NCBI GenBank assembly: GCA_021205255.1
Contig: JAJPXW010000351.1
Location: 1-13,399, forward strand
Source: Burkholderiales bacterium
GTDB lineage: Bacteria; Pseudomonadota; Gammaproteobacteria; Burkholderiales; Burkholderiaceae_F
Reading direction: 5' to 3'
Length of the DNA: 13,399 nucleotides
The notes below the pieces were generated by a model that saw only the letters and a program-made list of their open reading frames with translations, made no database searches and had not been told where the DNA came from. Numbering within the stretch: position 1 is the stretch's first letter; every line of letters starts with the position of its first letter. Made by a program: the position numbers and the translations under genes. Positions 7,520-13,399 of the stretch are shown here, piece after piece.

Positions 7520-7822
7520 TTAGTTGGCTTTTTCGTCTGGATGAGGCGACTCGGCATGGCACATCATGCATTCGTATCTGCTTGGTGCAATCTTTCCATC
7601 TTCCAGATGGTTAGCTGGAAGAGCAGGCGCCATCCCGTGTTCGTCAGCAGGCTTATGGCACATCAAGCACATGTTCTTGTCGGGGGTAATAGGAAGATAG
7701 TTAGCCACTGGATGAGGAATCATCGGTGGTGTGAAGGACGCATTAGGGTTCGCTTGTTGGTCTTGCGCGACGGTATAGCCGCAAGCAAGGGTCAAGGCGA
7801 CCAAAAGCATAATTTTTTTCAT
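7520..7822 (-). CDS. napB: Periplasmic nitrate reductase dihaem cytochrome c subunit (short form)
   Basis: NapB passes electrons to NapA in the periplasm. The 100-residue precursor has a Sec signal peptide (MKKIMLLVALTLACGYTVA, cut at about 19-20) and two CXXCH haem c sites: CLMCH (52-56) and CMMCH (85-89). Around them the family pattern is clear: PPMIPHPV with His37 and NHLEDGK with His72, the expected distal haem ligands, and APSRYECMMCH. It is much shorter than E. coli NapB (149 residues): the segment before PPMIPH and the tail after the second haem are both reduced. All four haem-ligand His remain, so it should be functional. It is the last gene of the nap operon, starting 2 bases after the napH stop, with an AAGGAG ribosome site about 11 bases upstream inside the end of napH. 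Confidence 0.93.
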   Translation of the reverse strand: MKKIMLLVALTLACGYTVAQDQQANPNASFTPPMIPHPVANYLPITPDKNMCLMCHKPADEHGMAPALPANHLEDGKIAPSRYECMMCHAESPHPDEKAN

Positions 7823-7824
7823 TT

Positions 7825-8730
7825 CTATTTCTTCTCCTTGATGGGAATGATCGGCCAGTCCTGGACTTTATACCGAAAGCTAAATTTAAAGCATTTTTCG
7901 GGACAAATCGCAATACACTTTCCGCAATTCGTACATTCGCCGGATGAAATATTTCCACTATCGACTATTTTGTTGAAATCTATTACCTGAGGCTCAGGAC
8001 AGACCTTAAGACAATCCCCGCACCGTGTGCATAGGTCATTGTCGAAAGCAACTTTGATTGCTCCTACCTTACCCCAAACGGCCCAGAAGGCTCCGAGAGG
8101 ACAAAGGTGTCCGCACCACGCTCTTCTAGAGATGGCTAAATCAATGGCGAGAATTCCGAATACCGCACTAAAGAAGCCCATGCCAATTCCATAGACCGCT
8201 TCTCTCCAAATTAGTGCCTGCGGACTTACTGCCTCGAACGCCTCCTGGCCAGTTAATAGGCAAAGGATTAGGCACAGTATCAGGAGTAAATATCGAGTTC
8301 TCGATGGGAGGGAAATCCAGTTCGTCTTAATTCCTAGTTTTGTTCTTAGCCAAAAGGCAAAGTCAGTCACTAGGTTCATTGGGCAGACCCAGGCGCAAAA
8401 CGTGCGACCACTTAGGATCAGATAAATAAACAGCACTAGACCAGCCGCAATGAGCGTCTCAGGAGAAAGCCAATATTCAGCTAGAAATCTTTGTATTGCT
8501 GCAAAGGGATCGGCCAGAGGAACGACATTAAGAATTCGGGAGAACGATAAGTCACCTTCTAAAAGAGGGTGGCCAAATGCTTCCCAGCCCCAACGAAAAG
8601 TACCTATGAATGCAGCCAGCAACGCAAACTGGCAAATTCTGCGATACCACGTATAGCGATATCGATATAACCACTGGCCAAAAGTTTTTGGCGGAGGCAA
8701 ATGCCTAATAGGCCTATCTTTATCTTTCAT
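7825..8730 (-). CDS. napH: NapH: membrane iron-sulfur protein of the menaquinol dehydrogenase module
   Basis: NapH is an inner-membrane protein that, with NapG, oxidises menaquinol and sends electrons towards NapB/NapA. The 301 residues hold about four membrane segments (roughly 31-47, 93-110, 146-163 and 178-200). Two CX3CP motifs are present (CAWVCP at 112-117 and CGHLCP at 206-211), which are hallmarks of the NapH family and have been proposed to act in quinol oxidation. Two cytoplasmic ferredoxin-type [4Fe-4S] motifs follow (Cys234/237/240/244 and Cys266/269/272/276). The start codon overlaps the napG stop in an ATGA, indicating tight translational coupling. The length is close to the family's usual size of just under 300. 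Confidence 0.94.
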   Translation of the reverse strand: MKDKDRPIRHLPPPKTFGQWLYRYRYTWYRRICQFALLAAFIGTFRWGWEAFGHPLLEGDLSFSRILNVVPLADPFAAIQRFLAEYWLSPETLIAAGLVLFIYLILSGRTFCAWVCPMNLVTDFAFWLRTKLGIKTNWISLPSRTRYLLLILCLILCLLTGQEAFEAVSPQALIWREAVYGIGMGFFSAVFGILAIDLAISRRAWCGHLCPLGAFWAVWGKVGAIKVAFDNDLCTRCGDCLKVCPEPQVIDFNKIVDSGNISSGECTNCGKCIAICPEKCFKFSFRYKVQDWPIIPIKEKK

Positions 8731-9497
8731 TGCGGCAACCTAGAATTCAAATAATCCAATCCACCCACCGGCGCATTGTCATTGCCTTCGCTATCAACCA
8801 TAGGGGCTTCTGGAATCGGACGAGCGTCGTCGGTTTCTTTCCAACCTAGACGGTAGTGGTCCCCCAACTTACCAAGGAACTTAGCTGGATCAATAATATT
8901 TATGCAAGGAATATCGGTAGGACAGCTATGGACGCATAAGCCGCAGCCTGTACAGTGCTCAGGCTGGATTACAGGCAGAAACATACTGTGTTTACTGATC
9001 TGCCGAGGTTGCGCTTCGATAATAATGGCCTTATTTTGTACTGGGCAGTCCCTATAGCAGATTTCGCAGCGTAGTCCTTGCCAGGAAAGGCAGGTACTGT
9101 GGTCAATCGCCGCAATTCCCATTTTTGCTTTTGTAATATCCGTAAATTCAGGATCAAGTGCTCCTGTTGGACAGGCCTTAACACATGGAATGTCCTGGCA
9201 CATATAGCAAGGGACATTGCGAGGTTCAAAAACAGGAGTCCCAGGTGCTGCTATTCCATTAAATGGAGAGAGTACTAACGTCTCGTATGGACACGCCTGT
9301 ACGCATAATCCGCATTTACTGCATACGGCAGTGAAATCCTTCTCTGGAAGCGCTCCAGGCGGCCGAGGCACGTACTCGTTTGCCTTAGCTACCCGTTGCA
9401 CTACTAAAGCCCAGAAGACACCGATTCCAACGCCAACAGCTCCAAGCTGTACGCTTCTTCTTAAAACTTCTCTTCTAGATGCCTTGGGTTGAGTCAT
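8727..9497 (-). CDS. napG: NapG: periplasmic four-cluster ferredoxin-type protein
   Basis: NapG is a Tat-exported, probably membrane-attached iron-sulfur protein that pairs with NapH. The N-terminus has a twin-arginine motif SRREVLRR (7-14) followed by a hydrophobic stretch (about 17-33). Four [4Fe-4S] Cys sets are complete: 59/62/65/69, 97/100/105/109, 136/144/147/151 and 182/185/188/192. The 256-residue length is usual for NapG. It starts 46 bases after the napA stop, with a hairpin in the gap. I see no clear ribosome site close to the ATG; the nearest purine-rich run (GAGGGGAG) lies inside the hairpin region about 20 or more bases upstream. It overlaps napH by 4 bases. Since no napC is present, NapGH should be the only quinol-oxidising route to this reductase. 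Confidence 0.94.
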   Translation of the reverse strand: MTQPKASRREVLRRSVQLGAVGVGIGVFWALVVQRVAKANEYVPRPPGALPEKDFTAVCSKCGLCVQACPYETLVLSPFNGIAAPGTPVFEPRNVPCYMCQDIPCVKACPTGALDPEFTDITKAKMGIAAIDHSTCLSWQGLRCEICYRDCPVQNKAIIIEAQPRQISKHSMFLPVIQPEHCTGCGLCVHSCPTDIPCINIIDPAKFLGKLGDHYRLGWKETDDARPIPEAPMVDSEGNDNAPVGGLDYLNSRLPQ

Positions 9498-9508
9498 AAG
9501 AGTAAATT

Positions 9509-9528
9509 GGGGAGCGAATTTGCTCCCC
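9509..9528 (-). promoter_or_regulatory. Intercistronic hairpin between napA and napG
   Basis: A perfect 7-bp inverted repeat GGGGAGC/GCTCCCC with a 6-base loop lies in the 46-base gap after napA. On the transcribed strand it is followed by AATTTACTC, not a T-run, so full termination is unlikely. It may stabilise the 3' end of processed napA mRNA, attenuate downstream expression, or mask napG translation initiation. The stem sequence is shared with the upp terminator. Confidence 0.6.
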
Positions 9529-9543
9529 TCAGTTAGTTAATTA

Positions 9544-12312
9544 TTATTTTTCAGCTTTGTAGACCTTAACAGCTGACTTCTTGAAGTCCGGTGCTTCAGA
9601 AAGCGGGTCGGTGCTATCGAGCACAACCTGGTTCGTCTGAACTTTCTCATCGAAGAAGGCTAGCCATGTCGATCCTTTAGGCATGAAATTACGCTGGTTC
9701 GTCTGCACGATAGCGTCAATCTTGCCTCTACGGCTTTCAATGGTGGCATAGTCACCATTCTTCAATCCTCTTGCTTCAGCATCGGCTGGATTCATATAGA
9801 GGAATGCATGAGGCTGCGCACGTTCAAGCTCTGGTACACGCATTGTCATAGAACCAGTGTGCCAATGTTCAAGGATACGACCAGTGCATAACCAAAGTGG
9901 ATAATTCTCGTCTGGCTGCTCTACCGGAGCTGCATATGGACGGAAGAAGATCTTCGCTTTATTTGGCAGTGGTACTGGCTTCGGATCTGTAACGCCTTTA
10001 AGGTTACCAGTTGGAATAGCCTTAAATAACTTGCCATAGAAAGCGTATCCGCCTTCCTTGACATACGGGTCGAATTTCTCATTAAAGCGATATTGAGTTT
10101 CCTTGCCGTCAACGACTGGCCACATAAGGCCACGAGTTTCCGAATTCAAGTAAACATCGAAGTCGGCCAAGTCATGGCCATCACCCAACGTGAACTGCCT
10201 GTACTCGTTAAAGAGGGCTTTCTCTGGGAACCATTTGAGCTTACCTGGCTGGCAAGTACTATTGATCTTTGTAACGAAGGCGTTATCCGGCCATTGGACC
10301 TTAATGTAGTCTGGACGGGCAAAGAGAACTTCATACAAAGTTGAATCTGGTTTGTAGCCCATCTTTCTAGCGGCTGGAAGGATATCCGGCAATTTGCCGT
10401 CTTCATAGCCTTCTTCCTTAAGGCCTGGAACTTTCTGTTCGCCCCAAACATCTTTTAGTTTGATGCGTTTTGCAAATTCCATCATCATCCACAGGTCTGT
10501 ACGAGCTTCTCCCGGTGGATTGGCCATCTGCTGCCAGCCTTGGGTTCTTCTTTCGGCATTGCCATAAAGACCCCATTTTTCAAAAATCATGGCTGACGGC
10601 AAAATCAAGTCTGCATACTGGCAGGAGAAAGTCGGATAAGCGTCGGCTACCACAATAAAGTTTTGCGGATGACGTGCGGCTTTTAGCCAGTGGTTGCTAT
10701 TTGGAGCGGCCTGGAATGGATTGACAACTTGCGTCCATACGAAATTGATGGAATCGTCTTCCAATCCACGAAGGATTGCCATATATGCGGCACCAACCTT
10801 AGGATTGATGGTCTTTTCTGGCAGACCCCAAATCTTTTCGGCTTTTTCACGGGCTGGCTTAGCGGCAACTAGCGTATCGGATGGCAAACGATGGCAGAAA
10901 GTACCAACTTCACGAGCCGATCCACAAGCCGACGGCTGGCCAGTTAGTGAAAATGCGGCGTTACCAGGACGCGCATGCTTGCCAAGAAGAAGATGGATAG
11001 CATAGAGTTGCTCATTGAACCAAACGCCACGCTGATGCTGGTTGGCACCCATGCACCAGAAGCTGATCAGGTCATTCTTCTTATCGATCATCGTATCGGC
11101 GAGATCGACTAGTTTCTTCTTGTACTCTTCCATGTCTTCGTCTGGGTCACCTTTGGAGAGCTCCGCGACGAAATCCAAGGTATAGGGCTCTAGACCCTGC
11201 TTAAAGTCATCAAAAGTAATTTGCCAATGAGCAGAAGCTGGAGCGCCCTGCTGCTTTTGCTCAACCTGTTTGCCAGCCATTTCTGGACGACCCTGAGCAA
11301 TAGATTCCCACTTATCTAGGTTAATTACGTTCTGCTTAGCCTGAGTGTCTTTTTCTGCTTCGAATGCATATTTATCGGTTGGGCGCATGCCGTAGCCGAT
11401 ATCTATGTTACCGGTAGCAAAAATGCAATGTTTATCAACGAAATCGTGGTCAATTGCATCACGCTTGACAATTTCTCTCAAGATGTAGTTGGCAATTGCT
11501 AGATCGGTATTGGGCTTGAAGATAATCGTGCTGTCGGCCATATTAGAAGTCATGTTCTTATATGTCGTGCAATTGATAATCTTCGTTTCTTTATGCGTTA
11601 ACTTTCTATCGCCAACACGTGACCACAGCACGGGGTGGGCTTCAGCCATGTTATTGCCCCACAGGACGATAGCATTGCACTTTTCAATATCTGAATAGTT
11701 ATTGGCGGGTTCGTCAATACCGAATGTTTGATAGAAGCCGACTACTGCGCTAGCCATGCAAAGACGTGCATTTGGGTCCAGGTTGTTGGATCTCCAGCCA
11801 CCTTTTACAAGCTTGCTAGCTGCATATGCTTCAGGAATCGTATATTGACCAGATCCAATGATGGCGACGCCAGTTGGACCTTTTTCTTTATAAACTTTCT
11901 TGAACTGGGAAGCCATTTCATCCATGGCTTCTTTCCAGGTTACTTTTTCAAATTTTCCGTTTTTATCGAATTTTCCATTAGTACGGCGCATTAACGGATA
12001 TGTCAGTCTATCCTGGCCGTATAGGATCTTGGCATTAAAGTAGCCTTTAATGCAGTTCAGTCCACGATTTACTGGGGCATCCGGATCGCCTTTAGTAGCT
12101 ACTACGCGTCCTTCTTTAACACCGACGGAAAGCCCGCAGCCAGTTCCACAGAAACGGCAAACGCCTTTAGTCCAGGTAATACCGCCTTCAGCTGCAGCGG
12201 CTGCTGCTTTTGCAACTTCAGAGACGGGGATGCCAACAGTCATGGCAGCTGAGGCCGCAATACCGGCCTTTAATAACTCACGACGCTTAACTTGGGGAAT
12301 TTGAGTCGTCAT
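9544..12312 (-). CDS. napA: Periplasmic nitrate reductase catalytic subunit (long, epsilon-like form)
   Basis: NapA reduces nitrate to nitrite in the periplasm using Mo-bis-MGD and one [4Fe-4S] cluster. The Tat signal carries KRRELLKAG (9-17) and an Ala-rich segment to about 42. Cluster ligands are Cys52, Cys55, Cys59 and Cys87 (CRFCGTGCG, then NCIKG). The Mo-ligand Cys is Cys185 in NARLCMASAV, the NapA signature. Later family blocks include WCMGANQHQRGVW, LTGQPSACGSAREVG and the C-terminal MGD-binding WLCTGRILEHWHTGSMTMR. At 922 residues it is about 90 longer than E. coli NapA (828) and close to the Campylobacter/Wolinella form. The extra length includes a charged insert around 310-400. The ATG has a strong AAGGAG ribosome site about 5 bases upstream, 14 bases after the napD stop. 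The frame and motifs are intact throughout. Confidence 0.97.
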   Translation of the reverse strand: MTTQIPQVKRRELLKAGIAASAAMTVGIPVSEVAKAAAAAAEGGITWTKGVCRFCGTGCGLSVGVKEGRVVATKGDPDAPVNRGLNCIKGYFNAKILYGQDRLTYPLMRRTNGKFDKNGKFEKVTWKEAMDEMASQFKKVYKEKGPTGVAIIGSGQYTIPEAYAASKLVKGGWRSNNLDPNARLCMASAVVGFYQTFGIDEPANNYSDIEKCNAIVLWGNNMAEAHPVLWSRVGDRKLTHKETKIINCTTYKNMTSNMADSTIIFKPNTDLAIANYILREIVKRDAIDHDFVDKHCIFATGNIDIGYGMRPTDKYAFEAEKDTQAKQNVINLDKWESIAQGRPEMAGKQVEQKQQGAPASAHWQITFDDFKQGLEPYTLDFVAELSKGDPDEDMEEYKKKLVDLADTMIDKKNDLISFWCMGANQHQRGVWFNEQLYAIHLLLGKHARPGNAAFSLTGQPSACGSAREVGTFCHRLPSDTLVAAKPAREKAEKIWGLPEKTINPKVGAAYMAILRGLEDDSINFVWTQVVNPFQAAPNSNHWLKAARHPQNFIVVADAYPTFSCQYADLILPSAMIFEKWGLYGNAERRTQGWQQMANPPGEARTDLWMMMEFAKRIKLKDVWGEQKVPGLKEEGYEDGKLPDILPAARKMGYKPDSTLYEVLFARPDYIKVQWPDNAFVTKINSTCQPGKLKWFPEKALFNEYRQFTLGDGHDLADFDVYLNSETRGLMWPVVDGKETQYRFNEKFDPYVKEGGYAFYGKLFKAIPTGNLKGVTDPKPVPLPNKAKIFFRPYAAPVEQPDENYPLWLCTGRILEHWHTGSMTMRVPELERAQPHAFLYMNPADAEARGLKNGDYATIESRRGKIDAIVQTNQRNFMPKGSTWLAFFDEKVQTNQVVLDSTDPLSEAPDFKKSAVKVYKAEK

Positions 12313-12326
12313 AAAGTCTCCTTAAA

Positions 12327-12611
12327 TCAGAAGTTGGGGGTCAACTTCTCTAAATTTTTTATAGGCTTTAGTTCTGCCGAGTCTTCGAAATGATGGACAA
12401 TTAATGAAACATCAACCACATTTGGCGTGTCGGAAATAGCCTTAAATATCTCTGTTTCCTTTTGGATGTCTTCCGCTTCGGCTACAACAATGCAACGGGA
12501 AGCTTCTTTCTGGACTTGGTGCACTTCCACGTTGGCCATATTGTTGAGAAGTCCTATTGTTTCTTCGAGGTGACCGGGCTTAATTGTCACTAGCAAGCCT
12601 GAATAGTTCAT
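12327..12611 (-). CDS. napD: NapD: NapA signal-peptide chaperone
   Basis: NapD is a small cytosolic chaperone that binds the NapA Tat signal peptide and holds back export until the cofactor is loaded. The 94-residue protein shows the family's ferredoxin-like fold pattern: an N-terminal strand YSGLLVTIKPGHLEE, central VEVHQVQKE (29-37), and the ending VVDVSLIVHHFED (65-77), the most characteristic NapD motif. It is the first gene of the operon, 14 bases ahead of napA; in Wolinella I recall napD as the last nap gene, so the order differs. The sequence before its ATG (GACAACCCC) has no Shine-Dalgarno match, and an in-frame TAG lies 15 bases upstream, so no upstream alternative start is available. 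Translation may be inefficient. Confidence 0.9.
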   Translation of the reverse strand: MNYSGLLVTIKPGHLEETIGLLNNMANVEVHQVQKEASRCIVVAEAEDIQKETEIFKAISDTPNVVDVSLIVHHFEDSAELKPIKNLEKLTPNF

Positions 12612-12724
12612 GGGGTTGTCAGACTAGATAGATTTTCAACGCCCTAAAAATACCAGTCAAATTGTAAGACTTCAACAAAATACCTCTCAATAGCTAAAAG
12701 GCTTAAGAGTATTCCCTATAACTA

Positions 12725-12740
12725 TTTGTAAATAGACAAA
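12725..12740 (-). promoter_or_regulatory. Candidate FNR/CRP-family site upstream of napD
   Basis: A symmetric TTTGT-N6-ACAAA element resembles the FNR consensus TTGAT-N4-ATCAA with one mismatch per half-site. It is centred about 121 bases before the napD ATG, inside the only long gap preceding the nap operon. A heptamer TACCTCT at 12681-12687 matches the E. coli NarL consensus TACYYMT, but single heptamers are common by chance. A possible -10 (TACTCT, 12711 down to 12706) is not ideally spaced for class II activation. Confidence 0.35.
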
Positions 12741-12824
12741 TCCTACCTACAAAGTGTATAGGGGTCTTTTGTACATCTCAGTAGAAAACAGAGAGCAAAA
12801 GCCACTAGAAATTAAAGGTAATTT

Positions 12825-13399
12825 TTATGCCACCGATATACGCAAAGCCAATCTTTTTTCAAGTTTCTGCTGATAGCGCCAGTACAAATAACTTAAACCA
12901 ATAGCCGTCGCTAACCAACTAAGCGGATATACCCACATAAGACATATAAATGTAGGGTCGATCGCAAAAGCAGTCCAAACCCAAAGTACTCTTATGACGC
13001 ATACGCAAGTTAAAGTCACTAGAGCAGGTGGTAAAGAGTAACCATACCCTCGCATAGCTCCTGAAAGCGTTTCCATAAGGACACAGATTGGTTGGGGAAC
13101 CACGACGATCCAAATTCTGATCATGCCTAGGGCAATGATGTGTTCATTATCGTTAACCACACTCATGAATGTCCCACCGAAGCAAAGGACAACTCCAATC
13201 ATTAGAGAAGTCGCTATTAAATTCATCCAGAAGGAAATCCAAGTTGCCTTCCGGCACCGATCCAGACGCCCCGCTCCCCAGTTCTGGCTCACAAATGTCG
13301 TTGCTGCAAGACCATATGCATTTATAAAGCAATAGATATTAATTTCAATAATAAAAGCGCGTGCCGAACCGGCCATAGCGTCCGAGCCAAGACTATTAA
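12825..13399 (-). CDS. MATE-family multidrug/organic cation exporter, C-terminal part (cut by window edge)
   Basis: About 191 residues are visible, ending at a TAA at 12825. The open frame continues past the right edge, so the ATG at 13374-13376 is probably an internal Met. The N-terminal visible segment (AFIIEINIYCFINAYGLAA, then TFVSQNWGAGRLDRC) matches the MatE repeat motif of an Ala/Gly-rich helix followed by a G-x-G-R loop. About five further hydrophobic segments follow, and the protein ends in a basic tail (YWRYQQKLEKRLALR). This corresponds to the second half of a roughly 450-residue inner-membrane antiporter that exports drugs or metabolites using Na+ or H+. It lies 213 bases upstream of napD on the same strand. 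I see no obvious terminator between them, but the spacing suggests nap has its own promoter. The exported substrate cannot be inferred. Confidence 0.82.
   Translation of the reverse strand, partial: NSLGSDAMAGSARAFIIEINIYCFINAYGLAATTFVSQNWGAGRLDRCRKATWISFWMNLIATSLMIGVVLCFGGTFMSVVNDNEHIIALGMIRIWIVVVPQPICVLMETLSGAMRGYGYSLPPALVTLTCVCVIRVLWVWTAFAIDPTFICLMWVYPLSWLATAIGLSYLYWRYQQKLEKRLALRISVA

Noticed and set aside
7763..7822. Possible lipoprotein signal (Cys14) in NapB
   Set aside because: The residues before Cys14 (TLA) do not fit a lipobox well; an ordinary Sec signal cut at about residue 19-20 fits NapB biology better.
7541..7990. 149-codon plus-strand open frame across napB and the end of napH
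   Set aside because: It is antisense to two convincing genes with haem and iron-sulfur motifs, has no recognisable motifs, and is mostly the reverse image of NapB/NapH codons.
11728..12304. Two plus-strand open frames (88 and 84 codons) antisense to the start of napA
   Set aside because: They are shadows of the intact napA N-terminal region, including its Tat signal and cluster motif.
1..13399. CRISPR arrays, insertion sequences, tRNA/rRNA genes, phage genes
   Set aside because: I looked on both strands and found no regularly spaced repeats, transposase-like proteins, terminal inverted repeats or recognisable structural RNA genes.

Overview
The window reads as chromosomal DNA of an anaerobically respiring, proteobacterium-like commensal. 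Evidence for this is a complete periplasmic nitrate reductase (Nap) operon, a NarX/NarL-type nitrate two-component system, and a Wolinella-type dihaem cytochrome b of the fumarate reductase/succinate dehydrogenase family. Base composition is moderate and slightly AT-leaning. The mix of epsilonproteobacterial-looking Nap and FrdC proteins with a beta/gamma-style NarXL pair would fit a gut betaproteobacterium such as a Sutterellaceae member. That placement is inference, not something the sequence proves.

Layout from the left. Positions 2-652 hold upp (uracil phosphoribosyltransferase), followed by a hairpin terminator. Positions 820-1671 hold an frdC-like membrane cytochrome b that stands alone: a strong terminator follows it at once and no flavoprotein or iron-sulfur partner is present. 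Two M20-family amide hydrolases are then transcribed divergently: an AbgA-like amidohydrolase (minus strand, 1822-3090) and an N-carbamoyl amino acid hydrolase/ureidopropionase-like enzyme (plus strand, 3578-4855). The 487-base gap between them holds a perfect 16-base palindrome and a short tandem repeat, with no convincing gene.

The right half is a nitrate-respiration module. narX-like (about 4919-6793) and narL-like (6815-7465) genes run rightward into a shared GAAA-loop hairpin terminator. On the other strand, converging on the same terminator, runs napD-napA-napG-napH-napB (12611 down to 7520). NapA is the Tat-exported Mo-bisMGD catalytic subunit. NapD is its signal-peptide chaperone. NapB is a small dihaem cytochrome c that feeds electrons to NapA. 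NapG and NapH are the iron-sulfur proteins that take electrons from menaquinol. There is no napC, napE, napF or napL, so electron entry should go through NapGH as in Wolinella/Campylobacter. The NarXL pair next door is the obvious candidate nitrate-responsive regulator. The right edge holds the C-terminal part of a MATE-family exporter (minus strand), cut by the window end.

I did not find a wholly new system. The points most worth a second look are the orphan FrdC, which seems to lack the two acidic residues essential in Wolinella; the NapC-less nap operon with a long epsilon-type NapA and a very short NapB; a hairpin between napA and napG built from the same stem as two terminators; and the operator-like palindrome between the two amidase genes.
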